This document shows positions 1 through 8,090 of a stretch of DNA of 64,000 bases, piece by piece. The notes under the pieces were generated by a model, which did no database searches, was not told the DNA's origin, and saw only the letters and a list, made by a program, of their open reading frames with translations. The stretch comes from Corynebacterium comes. GTDB lineage: Bacteria > Actinomycetota > Actinomycetes > Mycobacteriales > Mycobacteriaceae. How positions within the stretch are numbered: position 1 is the stretch's first letter; every line of letters starts with the position of its first letter. The position numbers and the translations under genes were made by a program. The stretch is taken from contig NZ_CP046453.1 of the NCBI RefSeq assembly GCF_009734405.1, positions 806,001 through 870,000 on the forward strand, written 5' to 3'.

Positions 1-832
1 CGGCGAGGCCGGCTTCGGTGGCGCCCTCAACGTCTACGAGCTCCAGAAGGCCATGATCGGCGCTGGCGCTGCCGGCACCCACTGGGAGGATCAGCTCGCT
101 TCCGAGAAGAAGTGCGGCCACCTCGGCGGCAAGGTCCTCATCCCGACCCAGCAGCACATCCGCACCCTGACCTCCGCTCGCCTGGCTTCCGACGTCGCCG
201 ACGCACCGACCGTCGTCATCGCCCGCACCGACGCCGAGGCCGCCACCCTGATCACCTCCGACGTTGACGAGCGCGACAAGCCGTTCATCACCGGTGAGCG
301 CACCGCTGAGGGCTACTACCACGTGCAGAACGGCCTCGAGCCCTGCATCGCCCGTGCGAAGTCCTACGCTCCCTACGCGGACATGATCTGGATGGAGACC
401 GGTACCCCGGACCTCGAGCTCGCCAAGAAGTTCGCCGACGGCGTCCACGCGGAGTTCCCGGACCAGCTGCTGTCCTACAACTGCTCCCCGTCCTTCAACT
501 GGTCCGCACACCTCGATGCCGATCAGATCGCCAAGTTCCAGAAGGAACTGGGCGCGATGGGCTTCACCTTCCAGTTCATCACCCTGGCAGGCTTCCACTC
601 CCTGAACTACGGCATGTTCGACCTGGCCTACGGCTACGCCCGCGAGGGCATGCCCGCCTTCGTCGACCTGCAGAACCGTGAGTTCAAGGCAGCCGAGGAG
701 CGCGGCTTCACCGCCGTCAAGCACCAGCGTGAGGTCGGCGCCGGCTACTTCGACACCATCGCCACCACCGTTGACCCGCTGTCCTCCACCACCGCCCTGA
801 AGGGCTCCACCGAGGAAGGCCAGTTCCACTAG
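1..832 (+). CDS. aceA: Isocitrate lyase (5' truncated by window edge)
   Basis: Glyoxylate-shunt enzyme that cleaves isocitrate to glyoxylate and succinate in the cytoplasm. The reading frame is open from base 2 and no start codon is in the window, so only about the C-terminal 276 residues are visible. The catalytic KKCGH motif is encoded at about 107-121, followed by the typical PTQQHIRTL stretch, and the [10 protein letters not shown] and [10 protein letters not shown] blocks of the AceA family are intact. The gene ends at a TAG and is followed by a strong hairpin. The 5' regulatory region is outside the window. Identification is secure. Confidence 0.96.
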   Translation, partial: GEAGFGGALNVYELQKAMIGAGAAGTHWEDQLASEKKCGHLGGKVLIPTQQHIRTLTSARLASDVADAPTVVIARTDAEAATLITSDVDERDKPFITGERTAEGYYHVQNGLEPCIARAKSYAPYADMIWMETGTPDLELAKKFADGVHAEFPDQLLSYNCSPSFNWSAHLDADQIAKFQKELGAMGFTFQFITLAGFHSLNYGMFDLAYGYAREGMPAFVDLQNREFKAAEERGFTAVKHQREVGAGYFDTIATTVDPLSSTTALKGSTEEGQFH

Positions 833-858
833 GAACCAGCCTGCAGCTCAACCCGACA

Positions 859-897
859 GCGGCGTGCATCGTGAGTTCCTCACGGCGCACGCCGTTT
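859..897 (+). terminator. Terminator after aceA
   Basis: Two nested inverted repeats: CGGCGTGC (860-867) pairs with GCACGCCG (887-894), and inside it CGTGAG (870-875) pairs with CTCACG (879-884). A short T run follows. It fits a rho-independent terminator for aceA. Confidence 0.7.
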
Positions 898-952
898 CGT
901 GTTTCCGCTGCTTCTCCACGCATCCCCCACCTCTGAAAGGTAGAACCCCCGT

Positions 953-1453
953 ATGACCACCACTTTCATCGCCACTGCTGACCTGGTCGACATCATCGGG
1001 GAGGAGGTCCGCTCCTGTGACACACAGTTCCGGGATTTCGGTGGCGTCACCGAGTTCTGCGGCCCCATCACCACGATCAAGTGTTTCCAGGACAATGGCC
1101 TGGTCAAGCAGACCCTCAACACCCCGAACCCGGGTGGTGTGCTGGTCGTCGACGGTGAGGCCTCCGTCCATACAGCACTCATGGGTGACCTCATCGCGGG
1201 CGCGGGCGTGAAGAACGGCTGGGCAGGTGTGGTGATACTCGGTGCGATCCGTGACTCCTCAGTCATCCGCGGCATGGAGTTCGGCACCAAAGCACTGGGC
1301 ACCAACCCCCGCAAGTCCGCGAAGGACGCAGAGGGCGAGAAGGACATCACAGTGTCCTTCGGCGGGGTCGACTTCGTACCGGGGCACATCCTCTACGCGG
1401 ACTCCGACGGCATCGTCGTCACTGAGCAGCCGGTGGAGGCGCCGGAACAGTAG
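953..1453 (+). CDS. rraA: RraA family protein (RNase E regulator-like / HMG aldolase-like)
   Basis: A 166-residue protein of the RraA family, close to the usual 160-165 residues. It has the family core: [13 protein letters not shown] near residue 42, [10 protein letters not shown] near 70, and [18 protein letters not shown] followed by GAIRDS near residues 82-105. Some members bind RNase E and inhibit it; others are metal-dependent 4-hydroxy-4-methyl-2-oxoglutarate aldolases, and the sequence alone does not decide between them. An AAAGG Shine-Dalgarno sequence lies upstream of ATG 953. It stands alone between aceA and a membrane protein gene. Confidence 0.88.
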   Translation: MTTTFIATADLVDIIGEEVRSCDTQFRDFGGVTEFCGPITTIKCFQDNGLVKQTLNTPNPGGVLVVDGEASVHTALMGDLIAGAGVKNGWAGVVILGAIRDSSVIRGMEFGTKALGTNPRKSAKDAEGEKDITVSFGGVDFVPGHILYADSDGIVVTEQPVEAPEQ

Positions 1454-1493
1454 CCCGCTGGCCGCTGCTTGGAGGGTGGGGGACAGGCCTGCG

Positions 1494-1499
1494 TAGAAT
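1494..1499 (+). promoter_or_regulatory. Candidate -10 box for the 1548 gene
   Basis: TAGAAT lies about 50 bases before the TTG start, with a TTGGAG-like -35 at 1469-1474 (19-base spacer). Inferred from pattern only. Confidence 0.4.
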
Positions 1500-1547
1500 C
1501 GGCCAGAACTGTCCCACCCACCTTGTTCCCCGGAAAGGGCGACACCC

Positions 1548-2210
1548 TTGTTTCACGCCGTGTCCTATGCGTTGTTGGATTCACTCAACGCGCTGCTAAT
1601 TGGTGTCGTCGTCGCCCTCGGCGTGATGTTGCCGCGCACCGGTCGCTACCGGCGCATTGTCACTCTGCTGATCGCAGGTGACTGGCTGGGGGTGTTCCTC
1701 CTCGCTCTGATCACCCTGCTCATCTTCGACGGGATCAGCGATCTGGTGCAGCAGGCCCTGGAATCGCCGGTGTTCGGCATCCTGCTCATCGCAGTCGGTG
1801 TCCTCACGTTGGTGCTGACGGTCCGCGGTTCCGGGGACGGGGAGTCCGCCCTGGTGAAAAGGTTGATGAAGCCGCTGCAGGAGCCTTCGATCAGGACCGT
1901 CGGGGTCGGCTTCCTGCTCGGCGTGATCCAGTCGGCGACCTCGGTTCCGTTCTTCGCCGGGCTGGCGTATCTGTCCACCAGTGGTCTGGGGCCGGCGGTC
2001 CGCTACATCGGACTCTTCTTCTACGCCAGTCTGGCGCTCAGCCTCCCCGCGCTCTCGGCGGTCTTCGTCGGCATGGTCCGGGCGCACCCCTTCAGCCCCT
2101 TCGGCCGGGCCTTCGAATTCATGCGGACCCGCCAGGAGCTGATGGTCAAGCTCGCGGGCTACGTCGTCGCCGTGGCGCTCACGCTCTTCGGCATCGGGGC
2201 TCTGCTCTGA
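1548..2210 (+). CDS. Multi-pass membrane protein, LysE/GAP-like fold, function unknown
   Basis: A 220-residue hydrophobic protein with about six predicted membrane segments (around residues 5-25, 38-60, 75-92, 115-140, 150-180 and 195-218). The layout resembles the GAP/LysE-like small exporter families found in actinobacteria, but no substrate can be assigned. The start is a TTG at 1548, chosen because GGAAAGGG sits about 9 bases upstream and the protein then begins directly with the first membrane helix. It ends two bases before the convergent gene on the minus strand. Confidence 0.7.
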   Translation: MFHAVSYALLDSLNALLIGVVVALGVMLPRTGRYRRIVTLLIAGDWLGVFLLALITLLIFDGISDLVQQALESPVFGILLIAVGVLTLVLTVRGSGDGESALVKRLMKPLQEPSIRTVGVGFLLGVIQSATSVPFFAGLAYLSTSGLGPAVRYIGLFFYASLALSLPALSAVFVGMVRAHPFSPFGRAFEFMRTRQELMVKLAGYVVAVALTLFGIGALL

Positions 2211-2211
2211 G

Positions 2212-2565
2212 CTACTCGACGATGAACGCCACGTTCATCCCGTCGATCTCGTAGCCGCCGGGCTCCGGGCGAACCGTGGACACCACCGACTCCGCCACGG
2301 CCGCGCTCACCGGAATGATCCAGCCCCGCTTCGGGTCGTGGGCAGGCACCAGCCGGGAGTCCTTCACCGGCACGAGGATCACGCGTGTGTCTCCGGAGAT
2401 GAGGGCGGTGGGGGAGGCGAGGGCGTCGAGAAGCGGAGCCACATCGGCGGTCCCCACGGTGACGATGACAAGCGACTCGGCCGTGTGCACCTGCAGGCGG
2501 CCGAGCTCGACCGGGGTGAGGTCGGCGGGGACGTTCACGAGCTGTCTGCGGCCGAAGAGCGCCAT
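2212..2565 (-). CDS. Conserved hypothetical protein translationally coupled to prfC
   Basis: A 117-residue soluble protein that I do not recognise. The start (MALFGRRQLV) is chosen because its ATG overlaps the prfC stop codon as TAATG (2563-2567), a classic coupling arrangement. An in-frame extension upstream would run far into prfC. It contains a mixed alpha/beta pattern with no membrane segment or signal peptide. Its position suggests co-expression with release factor 3, but a link to translation termination is only inference. Confidence 0.65.
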   Translation of the reverse strand: MALFGRRQLVNVPADLTPVELGRLQVHTAESLVIVTVGTADVAPLLDALASPTALISGDTRVILVPVKDSRLVPAHDPKRGWIIPVSAAVAESVVSTVRPEPGGYEIDGMNVAFIVE

Positions 2566-4199
2566 TATCCGTCCGCCACCATCGGATCCATCGTCAGCTC
2601 GGGGTGCTCCCGCTCGATGAACGCGAGCTTCCACTTGTCGCCGAACAGGGCGATGAGCTGGCCGTCGGTACGGGTGAAGATCTCCACGCCGCGCTGGCGA
2701 CCCAGCTCCGCAGCCGAGTCAGCGTCGGTGCGACGTGCCACGGAGTAGGGCACCGGCTCGGTGATGGTCTCGACGTTGTACTCCATCTCCATGCGGGCCT
2801 GCATGACCTCGAACTGCATGGGGCCGACCGCGGCCATGACCGGGTTGGCTTCGCCGCGGAGGTCGTTGCGCAGGATCTGCACCACGCCCTCGGACTCCAG
2901 CTGTTCGAGCGCCTTGCGGAACTGCTTGTACTTGCCCAGGGACTTCGCGCGCAACGTGCGGAAGTGCTCGGGGGCGAACTGCGGCATCGGCGGGAACTGC
3001 ACCTTGCGGCCCGCGTAGATCGTGTCACCCGGCGCCAGGGAACCGGCGTTGACCAGGCCGACGATGTCACCGGGGAAGGCCACCTCGACGGTTTCACGGG
3101 TGCGGCCGAAGACGGTCAGCGCGTACTTGGTGGAGAAGCTGCGGCCCGACTGCGCGTGCGTGACCTGCATGCCGCGGTCGAACTCGCCGGACACGATGCG
3201 CATGAACGCCAGGGTGTCGCGGTGGTTGCGGTCCATGCCGGCCTGCACCTTGAAAACGACGCCTGAGAAGTCGGCGTCGAGCTGACGGACCTCGTCGATG
3301 GCGCTTGTCGACGCCGCCACCGCCGCCGGGTCGCTGGCACGCTCCCGCGGGGCCGGCGCGATCGCGCACAGGGTGTCCAGGATCTGGTGCACACCGAAGT
3401 TGAGCATCGCGGAGGCGAAGATCAGCGGGGAGGTCACGCACTGCTCGAAGAGCTCCTGGTTGTGCACGGCGCCGTCGGCGGCCAACAGCTCGGCCTCCTC
3501 GACGGCGGTCTCCCAGACGTCCTCCTCGCGGGTGGCGGCCTCGTCGGGGGAGTAGTACTCCTCCGGGGCGATGGTGGAACCACCGGCGGTGCGGGTGAAG
3601 TGGATGTATTCCTCGACCTCGCCCTCCTCGCCGACACGTGCCAGGCCACGGAAGTCGCCGGCGTCGCCGACGGGCCAGTACATCGGGGTGGGCTGCAGGT
3701 CGATCTCCTTGACGATCTCGTCCACCAGCTCCAACGGCTCCCGGCCGACGCGGTCCCACTTGTTGATCACCGTGATGATGGGCAGGCCGCGGGCCTTGCA
3801 CACGCGGAAGAGCTTGAGGGTCTGCGGCTCGAGGCCCTTCGCGGCGTCGATGAGCATGACGGCGGCGTCGACGGCCGTGAGCACGCGGTAGGTGTCCTCG
3901 GAGAAGTCCGAGTGACCGGGGGTGTCCACCAGGTTGATCATGTAGGGCAGGCCCTCATGGCCCTCGGGGGCGTACTCGAACTGCAGGGCCGAGGACGCGA
4001 TGGAGATGCCGCGGTCCTTCTCCATCTCCATCCAGTCGGAGACGGTGGCCTTGCGGCCGGCCTTGCCGTGGGTGGCGCCCGCCTCGGAGATGATGTGGGC
4101 GTGCAGGGCCAGTGCCTCAGTCAGGGTGGATTTACCGGCATCGGGGTGGGCGATGACGGCGAAAGTGCGGCGACGGGCTGCTTCGACGGTGGTGCTCAT
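2565..4199 (-). CDS. prfC: Peptide chain release factor 3 (RF3 GTPase)
   Basis: Translational GTPase that recycles RF1/RF2 from the ribosome after termination. The 544-residue protein has the P-loop AHPDAGKST (about residue 18), the switch region DRGISI, the G3 motif DTPGHSDF and the G4 motif NKWD, followed by RF3-specific beta-barrel and C-terminal domains. Length matches the family (about 530-550). ATG 4199 is preferred over ATG 4205 (MIM...) because a TACGCT box at 4209-4214 would start the transcript at about the AUG; no Shine-Dalgarno is seen for either. It is followed by a coupled small gene. Confidence 0.95.
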   Translation of the reverse strand: MSTTVEAARRRTFAVIAHPDAGKSTLTEALALHAHIISEAGATHGKAGRKATVSDWMEMEKDRGISIASSALQFEYAPEGHEGLPYMINLVDTPGHSDFSEDTYRVLTAVDAAVMLIDAAKGLEPQTLKLFRVCKARGLPIITVINKWDRVGREPLELVDEIVKEIDLQPTPMYWPVGDAGDFRGLARVGEEGEVEEYIHFTRTAGGSTIAPEEYYSPDEAATREEDVWETAVEEAELLAADGAVHNQELFEQCVTSPLIFASAMLNFGVHQILDTLCAIAPAPRERASDPAAVAASTSAIDEVRQLDADFSGVVFKVQAGMDRNHRDTLAFMRIVSGEFDRGMQVTHAQSGRSFSTKYALTVFGRTRETVEVAFPGDIVGLVNAGSLAPGDTIYAGRKVQFPPMPQFAPEHFRTLRAKSLGKYKQFRKALEQLESEGVVQILRNDLRGEANPVMAAVGPMQFEVMQARMEMEYNVETITEPVPYSVARRTDADSAAELGRQRGVEIFTRTDGQLIALFGDKWKLAFIEREHPELTMDPMVADG

Positions 4200-4208
4200 A
4201 ATCATCAG

Positions 4209-4214
4209 AGCGTA
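4209..4214 (-). promoter_or_regulatory. Candidate leaderless -10 for prfC
   Basis: TACGCT read on the minus strand, 9 bases before ATG 4199, with a GTGACC-like -35 18 bases further upstream. Pattern-based only. Confidence 0.4.
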
Positions 4215-4331
4215 GTCGCTGGCCTACCCCCAGGTCACACCGAGGGGACCATCGCCCAGCAGCCCGACCGGGTCCACTGCCGTGCAGGGCGTGTGGTGTT
4301 TTGGGGAGACCAGGGAATCCGGCGAGGGGCG

Positions 4332-4351
4332 GAGTGCGCAACGGCGCACAC
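4332..4351 (-). repeat. Single copy of the dispersed 16-bp palindrome
   Basis: Contains GTGCGCAACGGCGCAC (4334-4349), the same core as the tandem array at 7611-7744 and the copy at 38256. The match to the array extends to 20 bases. It lies immediately after the pth stop codon and can form a 6-bp stem with a 4-base loop; no T run follows it. Confidence 0.85.
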
Positions 4352-4352
4352 C

Positions 4353-5003
4353 TCAGCGCGCGTGGATGTCGTTCTGGGCCTTGGCCAGTCCGTGTTCAAT
4401 GATCTGCCGGGCGGCGTCGGCGGCCGTGGCGATCGCCGCGTCCATCTCCGCCCCGGGATCGAGGGGGCCGAGCACGTAGTCAGGGACGGGGATGTCCTTC
4501 GGAGGACGGGAGATGCCGATGCGTACCCGCAGATAGTCACGGGTCCCCAGGAGCGAGGTGCAGGACTTGAGTCCGTTATGGCCGTTCTCGTTGCCGCCGA
4601 GCTTCACGCGCACCCTGCCGACAGGCAGGTCGAGCTCGTCGTGGATGACGATGATCCGCTCCGCCGGCACCCCGAGTCCCGCCGCGAGCGGAGCCACGGC
4701 CTCGCCGGAGAGATTCATGTAGGTGGTGGAGCGCAACACCAGGACATCCTGATCGCCGATGCGCAGCTGCGCGGCGAGGGCCTTCGTACCGGGCACCGGC
4801 TCCAGCAGGTCACCGGTTTCCGCGAGCAGATCGTCGACGGCCATGTAACCGACGTTGTGGCGCGTCGAGGCGTACCTGGGCCCCGGATTTCCCAGGCCGA
4901 GGACGATCCAGTCGGCGGTCAATTCCCGCCGCGGGGAAGATGAGGTCCGGCTGCGGCGGAACAGGTCGAGGAGCTTGAACACGCCCGCTAGTGTCTCACA
5001 CAT
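4353..5003 (-). CDS. pth: Peptidyl-tRNA hydrolase (first paralogue)
   Basis: Releases tRNA from peptidyl-tRNA dropped by stalled ribosomes. The 216-residue protein has GLGNPGPRYASTRHNVGY with the catalytic His, the YMNLSGEAV substrate loop, HDELDLPVG with the catalytic Asp, and GGNENGHNGLKS. An extension of about 30 basic residues precedes the Pth domain. ATG 5003 is chosen because it opens the reading frame next to the divergent gene; the two start codons share the palindrome CATG. A second Pth gene lies at 14594-15139 with about the same core but no extension. Confidence 0.92.
   Translation of the reverse strand: MCETLAGVFKLLDLFRRSRTSSSPRRELTADWIVLGLGNPGPRYASTRHNVGYMAVDDLLAETGDLLEPVPGTKALAAQLRIGDQDVLVLRSTTYMNLSGEAVAPLAAGLGVPAERIIVIHDELDLPVGRVRVKLGGNENGHNGLKSCTSLLGTRDYLRVRIGISRPPKDIPVPDYVLGPLDPGAEMDAAIATAADAARQIIEHGLAKAQNDIHAR
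4989..4994 (+). promoter_or_regulatory. Leaderless -10 box of the nitronate monooxygenase gene
   Basis: TAGTGT is followed by exactly 7 bases and then ATG 5002, so the transcript is predicted to begin at or next to the start codon. No Shine-Dalgarno sequence is present. Confidence 0.6.
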
Positions 5004-5976
5004 GGACATTCCACAGATCATCGTCGCCCCGATGGCCGGCGGTCCTTCATCACCCGAGCTGGTCAACGCCGCGGCCGCAGCAGGTTCGCTCGGCTTCCTC
5101 GCTACGGGCGCGGCCCCCGCCTCCACGCTCATCGCACAGATGGCCCGGATGGACGGGGAGTACGGCGTGAATCTCTTCACCCGCCAGCCTCCCGTCGATT
5201 CGCTTGCCGACGTCGCATCCCTCTCCGCCCGGCTCTTCGGCCGGAGCGAGATCCCCGAGGTGGATCTGAGCAACGCCTTCGACGCGAAACTCGACGCGAT
5301 CCTGCGCGCCGAGAACCCGCCGGTGGTCGTCTCCGCCACCTTCGGCCCCTTCGCACGCGCAGAGATCGACGCGCTGCACGAACGGGGGATCGCCGCGTGG
5401 ATCACAGTGTCCAACCCGGCCGATGCGGTGGTGGCCGCGGAACTGGGTGCAGACGCCCTCGTCGTCCAGGGGCCCGAGGCCGGCGGCCACCGCTCGACCT
5501 GGACGGTGGCGGAGCAGCCGGATGAACGGCCCCTGCCCGAACTCCTCCGGTCGGTGGCGGCGGTGTCCACGCTGCCCCTGGTGGCCGCCGGGGGAATCCG
5601 CGATCACACCGACGTGGCGAAGACCCTGGCCCTGCCCGGGGTGCTCGCCGTCTCCTGCGGTTCCGCGTTCCTGCTTGCCGACGAAGCCGGCACCTCTACC
5701 TTCAACCGTGAGCTCCTGGCCGAGGGCGGACGCTCCGTCGCCAGCCGTGCCTTCAGCGGTCGTGTCGCCCGAGGATGGGAAACGGAGTTCACCCGGAAGC
5801 ATGCGGACATGCGGCCGATATACCCCTACCTTGCGCCGCTGCTGGCCCCGCTGCGGGAGCGGGCGCCGCGTGCGCACGCCTACTGTCTGGTGGGGGTGGA
5901 CGTCGATAAGCTGAGGAGTGGCAGCACAGCTGAGATTCTGCGGAGCCTGGCACCTGATAAGGCCTTCTCAGGCTAG
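5002..5976 (+). CDS. Nitronate monooxygenase family FMN protein
   Basis: A 324-residue TIM-barrel flavoprotein of the NMO/2-nitropropane dioxygenase family, which oxidises alkyl nitronates with FMN and oxygen. Visible family features are the N-terminal IIVAPMAGGPSSPELV, the GADALVVQGPEAGGH phosphate-binding loop near residue 150 and PLVAAGGIRDHTDVAKTLALPG near residue 195. ATG 5002 is supported by the 7-base-spaced TAGTGT box. Some homologues act on propionate 3-nitronate; the actual substrate here is unknown. It is divergent from pth and shares the CATG start overlap with it. Confidence 0.88.
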   Translation: MDIPQIIVAPMAGGPSSPELVNAAAAAGSLGFLATGAAPASTLIAQMARMDGEYGVNLFTRQPPVDSLADVASLSARLFGRSEIPEVDLSNAFDAKLDAILRAENPPVVVSATFGPFARAEIDALHERGIAAWITVSNPADAVVAAELGADALVVQGPEAGGHRSTWTVAEQPDERPLPELLRSVAAVSTLPLVAAGGIRDHTDVAKTLALPGVLAVSCGSAFLLADEAGTSTFNRELLAEGGRSVASRAFSGRVARGWETEFTRKHADMRPIYPYLAPLLAPLRERAPRAHAYCLVGVDVDKLRSGSTAEILRSLAPDKAFSG

Positions 5977-6020
5977 AGTCGTGGGGAAGTATTCCCTTGA
6001 CTTTCGGAGGTAGAACAGCA

Positions 6021-7484
6021 GTGACCGCCAACGCGCAGCACGAGCAGAACAATCAGAGCGACTGGAACGAAAAGGTCGGTCTGGCTCAGGAGATGCTGCC
6101 GCTGATCAGCCAGCTGCACCGTAACAACGACGTGGTCGTCTCCATTTTCGGACGACTGCTCGTCGGCGTGAAGGACACTGACATCATCAAGTCGCACCGT
6201 TACGCCCGCCGCGTCACTGATCGTGAACTCCCGCTCTCCCAGACCCTGCCCATCCTGCGTGAACTGGTCGACATGGAACTGGGCACCGCTTCCCTCGACA
6301 TCGCCCGCCTGGCCACCGGCTTCGAGAAGTCCGGCGAAACCGACCTCCGCGCCTACCTCGACCGCGAGCTCGCCGAGGTCGTGGGCACCAGCTCCCAGAA
6401 TGAGCCCACCGACGTCGTCCTCTACGGCTTCGGCCGCATCGGCCGCCTCCTGGCCCGCATCCTCATCGCCCGCGAGGCCACCTACGGCGGCGTACGTCTG
6501 CGCGCCGTGGTGGTACGCAAGAACAGCGACAATGACCTGGTCAAGCGCGCCTCGCTCCTCCGCCGTGACTCCGTCCACGGCGCCTTCGACGGCACCATCA
6601 CCATCGACGAAGAGAACAACATCATCTGGGCCAACGGCACCAAGATCCAGGTGATCTACTCCAACTCCCCCTCCGAGGTCGACTACACCACCTACGGCAT
6701 CGACAACGCCATCGTCGTGGACAACACCGGCCGCTGGCGCGACCGTGAGGGCCTGTCCCAGCACCTGGAGTCCAAGGGCGTCTCCCGCGTCGTGCTCACC
6801 GCGCCGGGCAAGGGCGACCTCATCAACGTGGTCTACGGCATCAACCACGACAAGATCGACGACGAGAAGATCATCACCGCCGCCTCCTGCACCACCAACG
6901 GCATCACCCCGGTGCTCAAGGTGATCAACGACCGCTACGGCGTCGAGCACGGCCACGTCGAGACCGTTCACTCCTTCACCAATGACCAGAACCTCATCGA
7001 CAACTTCCACAAGGGTTCCCGTCGCGGCCGCGCCGCCGGTCTGAACATGGTCCTCACCGAGACCGGTGCCGCCAAGGCCGTCGCCAAGGCCCTGCCGGAA
7101 TTCGAGGGCAAGCTCACGGGTAACGCCATCCGCGTCCCCACCCCGGACGTCTCCATGGCGGTGCTCAACCTCACCCTGGAGACCGAGGTCGACCGCGACG
7201 AGGTCAACAACTTCCTGCGCAAGGTGTCACTGCACTCCAACCTGCGTCAGCAGATCAGCTACATCCAGTCCCCGGAGGTCGTGTCCACCGACTTCGTCGG
7301 CACCACCCACGCCGGCATCGTCGACGGGCTGGCCACCATCGCCCAGGGTAAGCACCTGGTGCTGTACGTCTGGTACGACAACGAGTTCGGTTACTCCAAC
7401 CAGGTGGTCCGCATCGTCGAGGAGGTCGCGGGCGCACGCCCGGAGATCTACCCGCGTCGCCTGGAGGCCACCGAGCTGAAGTAG
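6021..7484 (+). CDS. gapB: Glyceraldehyde-3-phosphate dehydrogenase, GapB type
   Basis: A 487-residue GAPDH with an N-terminal extension of about 130 residues before the Rossmann motif VVLYGFGRIGRLLARIL. The active-site ASCTTN (Cys at about residue 290) and VHSFTNDQ are intact, and the C-terminal DNEFGYSNQVVR is standard. Known corynebacterial GapB proteins of this length work in the gluconeogenic direction, preferring NADP; that is family knowledge. Start GTG 6021 follows a clear GGAGG at 6006-6010; the longer frame to 5997 lacks one. It is monocistronic, followed by a hairpin and a repeat array. Confidence 0.93.
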   Translation: MTANAQHEQNNQSDWNEKVGLAQEMLPLISQLHRNNDVVVSIFGRLLVGVKDTDIIKSHRYARRVTDRELPLSQTLPILRELVDMELGTASLDIARLATGFEKSGETDLRAYLDRELAEVVGTSSQNEPTDVVLYGFGRIGRLLARILIAREATYGGVRLRAVVVRKNSDNDLVKRASLLRRDSVHGAFDGTITIDEENNIIWANGTKIQVIYSNSPSEVDYTTYGIDNAIVVDNTGRWRDREGLSQHLESKGVSRVVLTAPGKGDLINVVYGINHDKIDDEKIITAASCTTNGITPVLKVINDRYGVEHGHVETVHSFTNDQNLIDNFHKGSRRGRAAGLNMVLTETGAAKAVAKALPEFEGKLTGNAIRVPTPDVSMAVLNLTLETEVDRDEVNNFLRKVSLHSNLRQQISYIQSPEVVSTDFVGTTHAGIVDGLATIAQGKHLVLYVWYDNEFGYSNQVVRIVEEVAGARPEIYPRRLEATELK

Positions 7485-7522
7485 GTTCCGGCTGGAGGAA
7501 CATTTCGCCGAGGTCGCACCAT

Positions 7523-7555
7523 GGCCGGCTCCCGCCCCCGGGGGGCCGGCCTTCG
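7523..7555 (+). terminator. Hairpin after gapB
   Basis: GGCCGGC (7523-7529) pairs with GCCGGCC (7545-7551), extended by C/G runs inside. It is followed by TTC rather than a long T run, so termination is likely but not certain. Confidence 0.5.
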
Positions 7556-7610
7556 GCATTCTCCAGCCCGCGACCCGCCGCGAGCGGACGGTAGGAGGCC
7601 GTACATTAAT

Positions 7611-7744
7611 GATGGTGTGCGCCGTTGCGCACTCGGTGAGGTGATGGTGTGCGCCGTTGCGCACTCGGTGAGGTGATGGTGTGCGCCGTTGCGCACTCGG
7701 TGAGGTGATGGTGTGCGCCGTTGCGCACTCGGTGAGGTGATGGT
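7611..7744 (+). repeat. Four identical 32-bp tandem repeats, each with a 16-bp palindrome, plus a partial fifth
   Basis: Units at 7611-7642, 7643-7674, 7675-7706 and 7707-7738 are identical as read, followed by a 6-base partial copy. Each contains GTGCGCCGTTGCGCAC (6-bp arms, 4-base centre). The 32-bp period is close to three helical turns, so all palindromes face the same side of the DNA. There are no spacers, so it is not CRISPR. It fills the gap between the gapB hairpin and the small gene at 7816. Confidence 0.95.
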
Positions 7745-7803
7745 CAAAGGTCACAGGCCGGTGAAGAATCCCGGACGTAAATCCCCTTTTCACCTGCGGG
7801 GAT

Positions 7804-7809
7804 TAGGCT
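7804..7809 (+). promoter_or_regulatory. Leaderless -10 for the small Cys-rich protein
   Basis: TAGGCT lies 6 bases before ATG 7816; no Shine-Dalgarno sequence is present. Confidence 0.55.
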
Positions 7810-7815
7810 TGGAAC

Positions 7816-8010
7816 ATGGGCAAGAAGAAGGCGGCGAAGAAGCAGAAGGTCGTCAGCGCCGAGGGGTGGAAGACCAAGAAGAAGTGCTGCCGATCCAACC
7901 CCCGATGCAAGAAGTGCCCCGTGGTGTACTCCCGGCTGGTCAAGGCGGGGGCCTTCGAGGGGGACGCGGCGGAATTGAAGAAGCAGCTCAAGCTCGCGCG
8001 CCGCTGGTAG
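7816..8010 (+). CDS. Small basic protein with a Cys cluster
   Basis: A 64-residue, strongly basic protein. The N-terminal third is Lys-rich, the middle carries CCRSNPRCKKCPVV (C-C-x5-C-x2-C, residues about 24-37) and the end is Arg/Lys-rich. The Cys arrangement could bind zinc or an iron-sulfur cluster and the charge suggests nucleic acid or ribosome contact, but no function is known to me. Its reality is supported by a leaderless promoter pattern and by a perfect 16-bp terminator stem directly after it. I recall similar short proteins in other corynebacteria but cannot name a family. Confidence 0.75.
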   Translation: MGKKKAAKKQKVVSAEGWKTKKKCCRSNPRCKKCPVVYSRLVKAGAFEGDAAELKKQLKLARRW

Positions 8011-8033
8011 CGGCCGCGCCCGCTTGAAGCGAA

Positions 8034-8075
8034 AAGTCCGGCCCACCTCGGAGGAGGTGGGCCGGACTTCTTCTT
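8034..8075. terminator. Bidirectional terminator between the small gene and genM
   Basis: A perfect 16-bp stem (8034-8049 with 8054-8069) closed by a 4-base loop, with T-rich flanks on both strands. It serves the two convergent genes. Confidence 0.9.
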
Positions 8076-8090
8076 GTCGTGCGGTGGGAA

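Noticed and set aside
3387..4943. 518-codon plus-strand frame
   Set aside because: Antisense to prfC and pth; low-complexity Gly/Val/Asp composition typical of a shadow frame in GC-rich DNA.
7611..7744. CRISPR array
   Set aside because: The repeats are directly adjacent with no unique spacers, and no cas genes are nearby.
7227..7793. Open frame on the minus strand through the tandem repeats
   Set aside because: The protein is just the repeat translated (ECATAHTITSPSAQRRTP units) plus antisense of gapB; no start signal.
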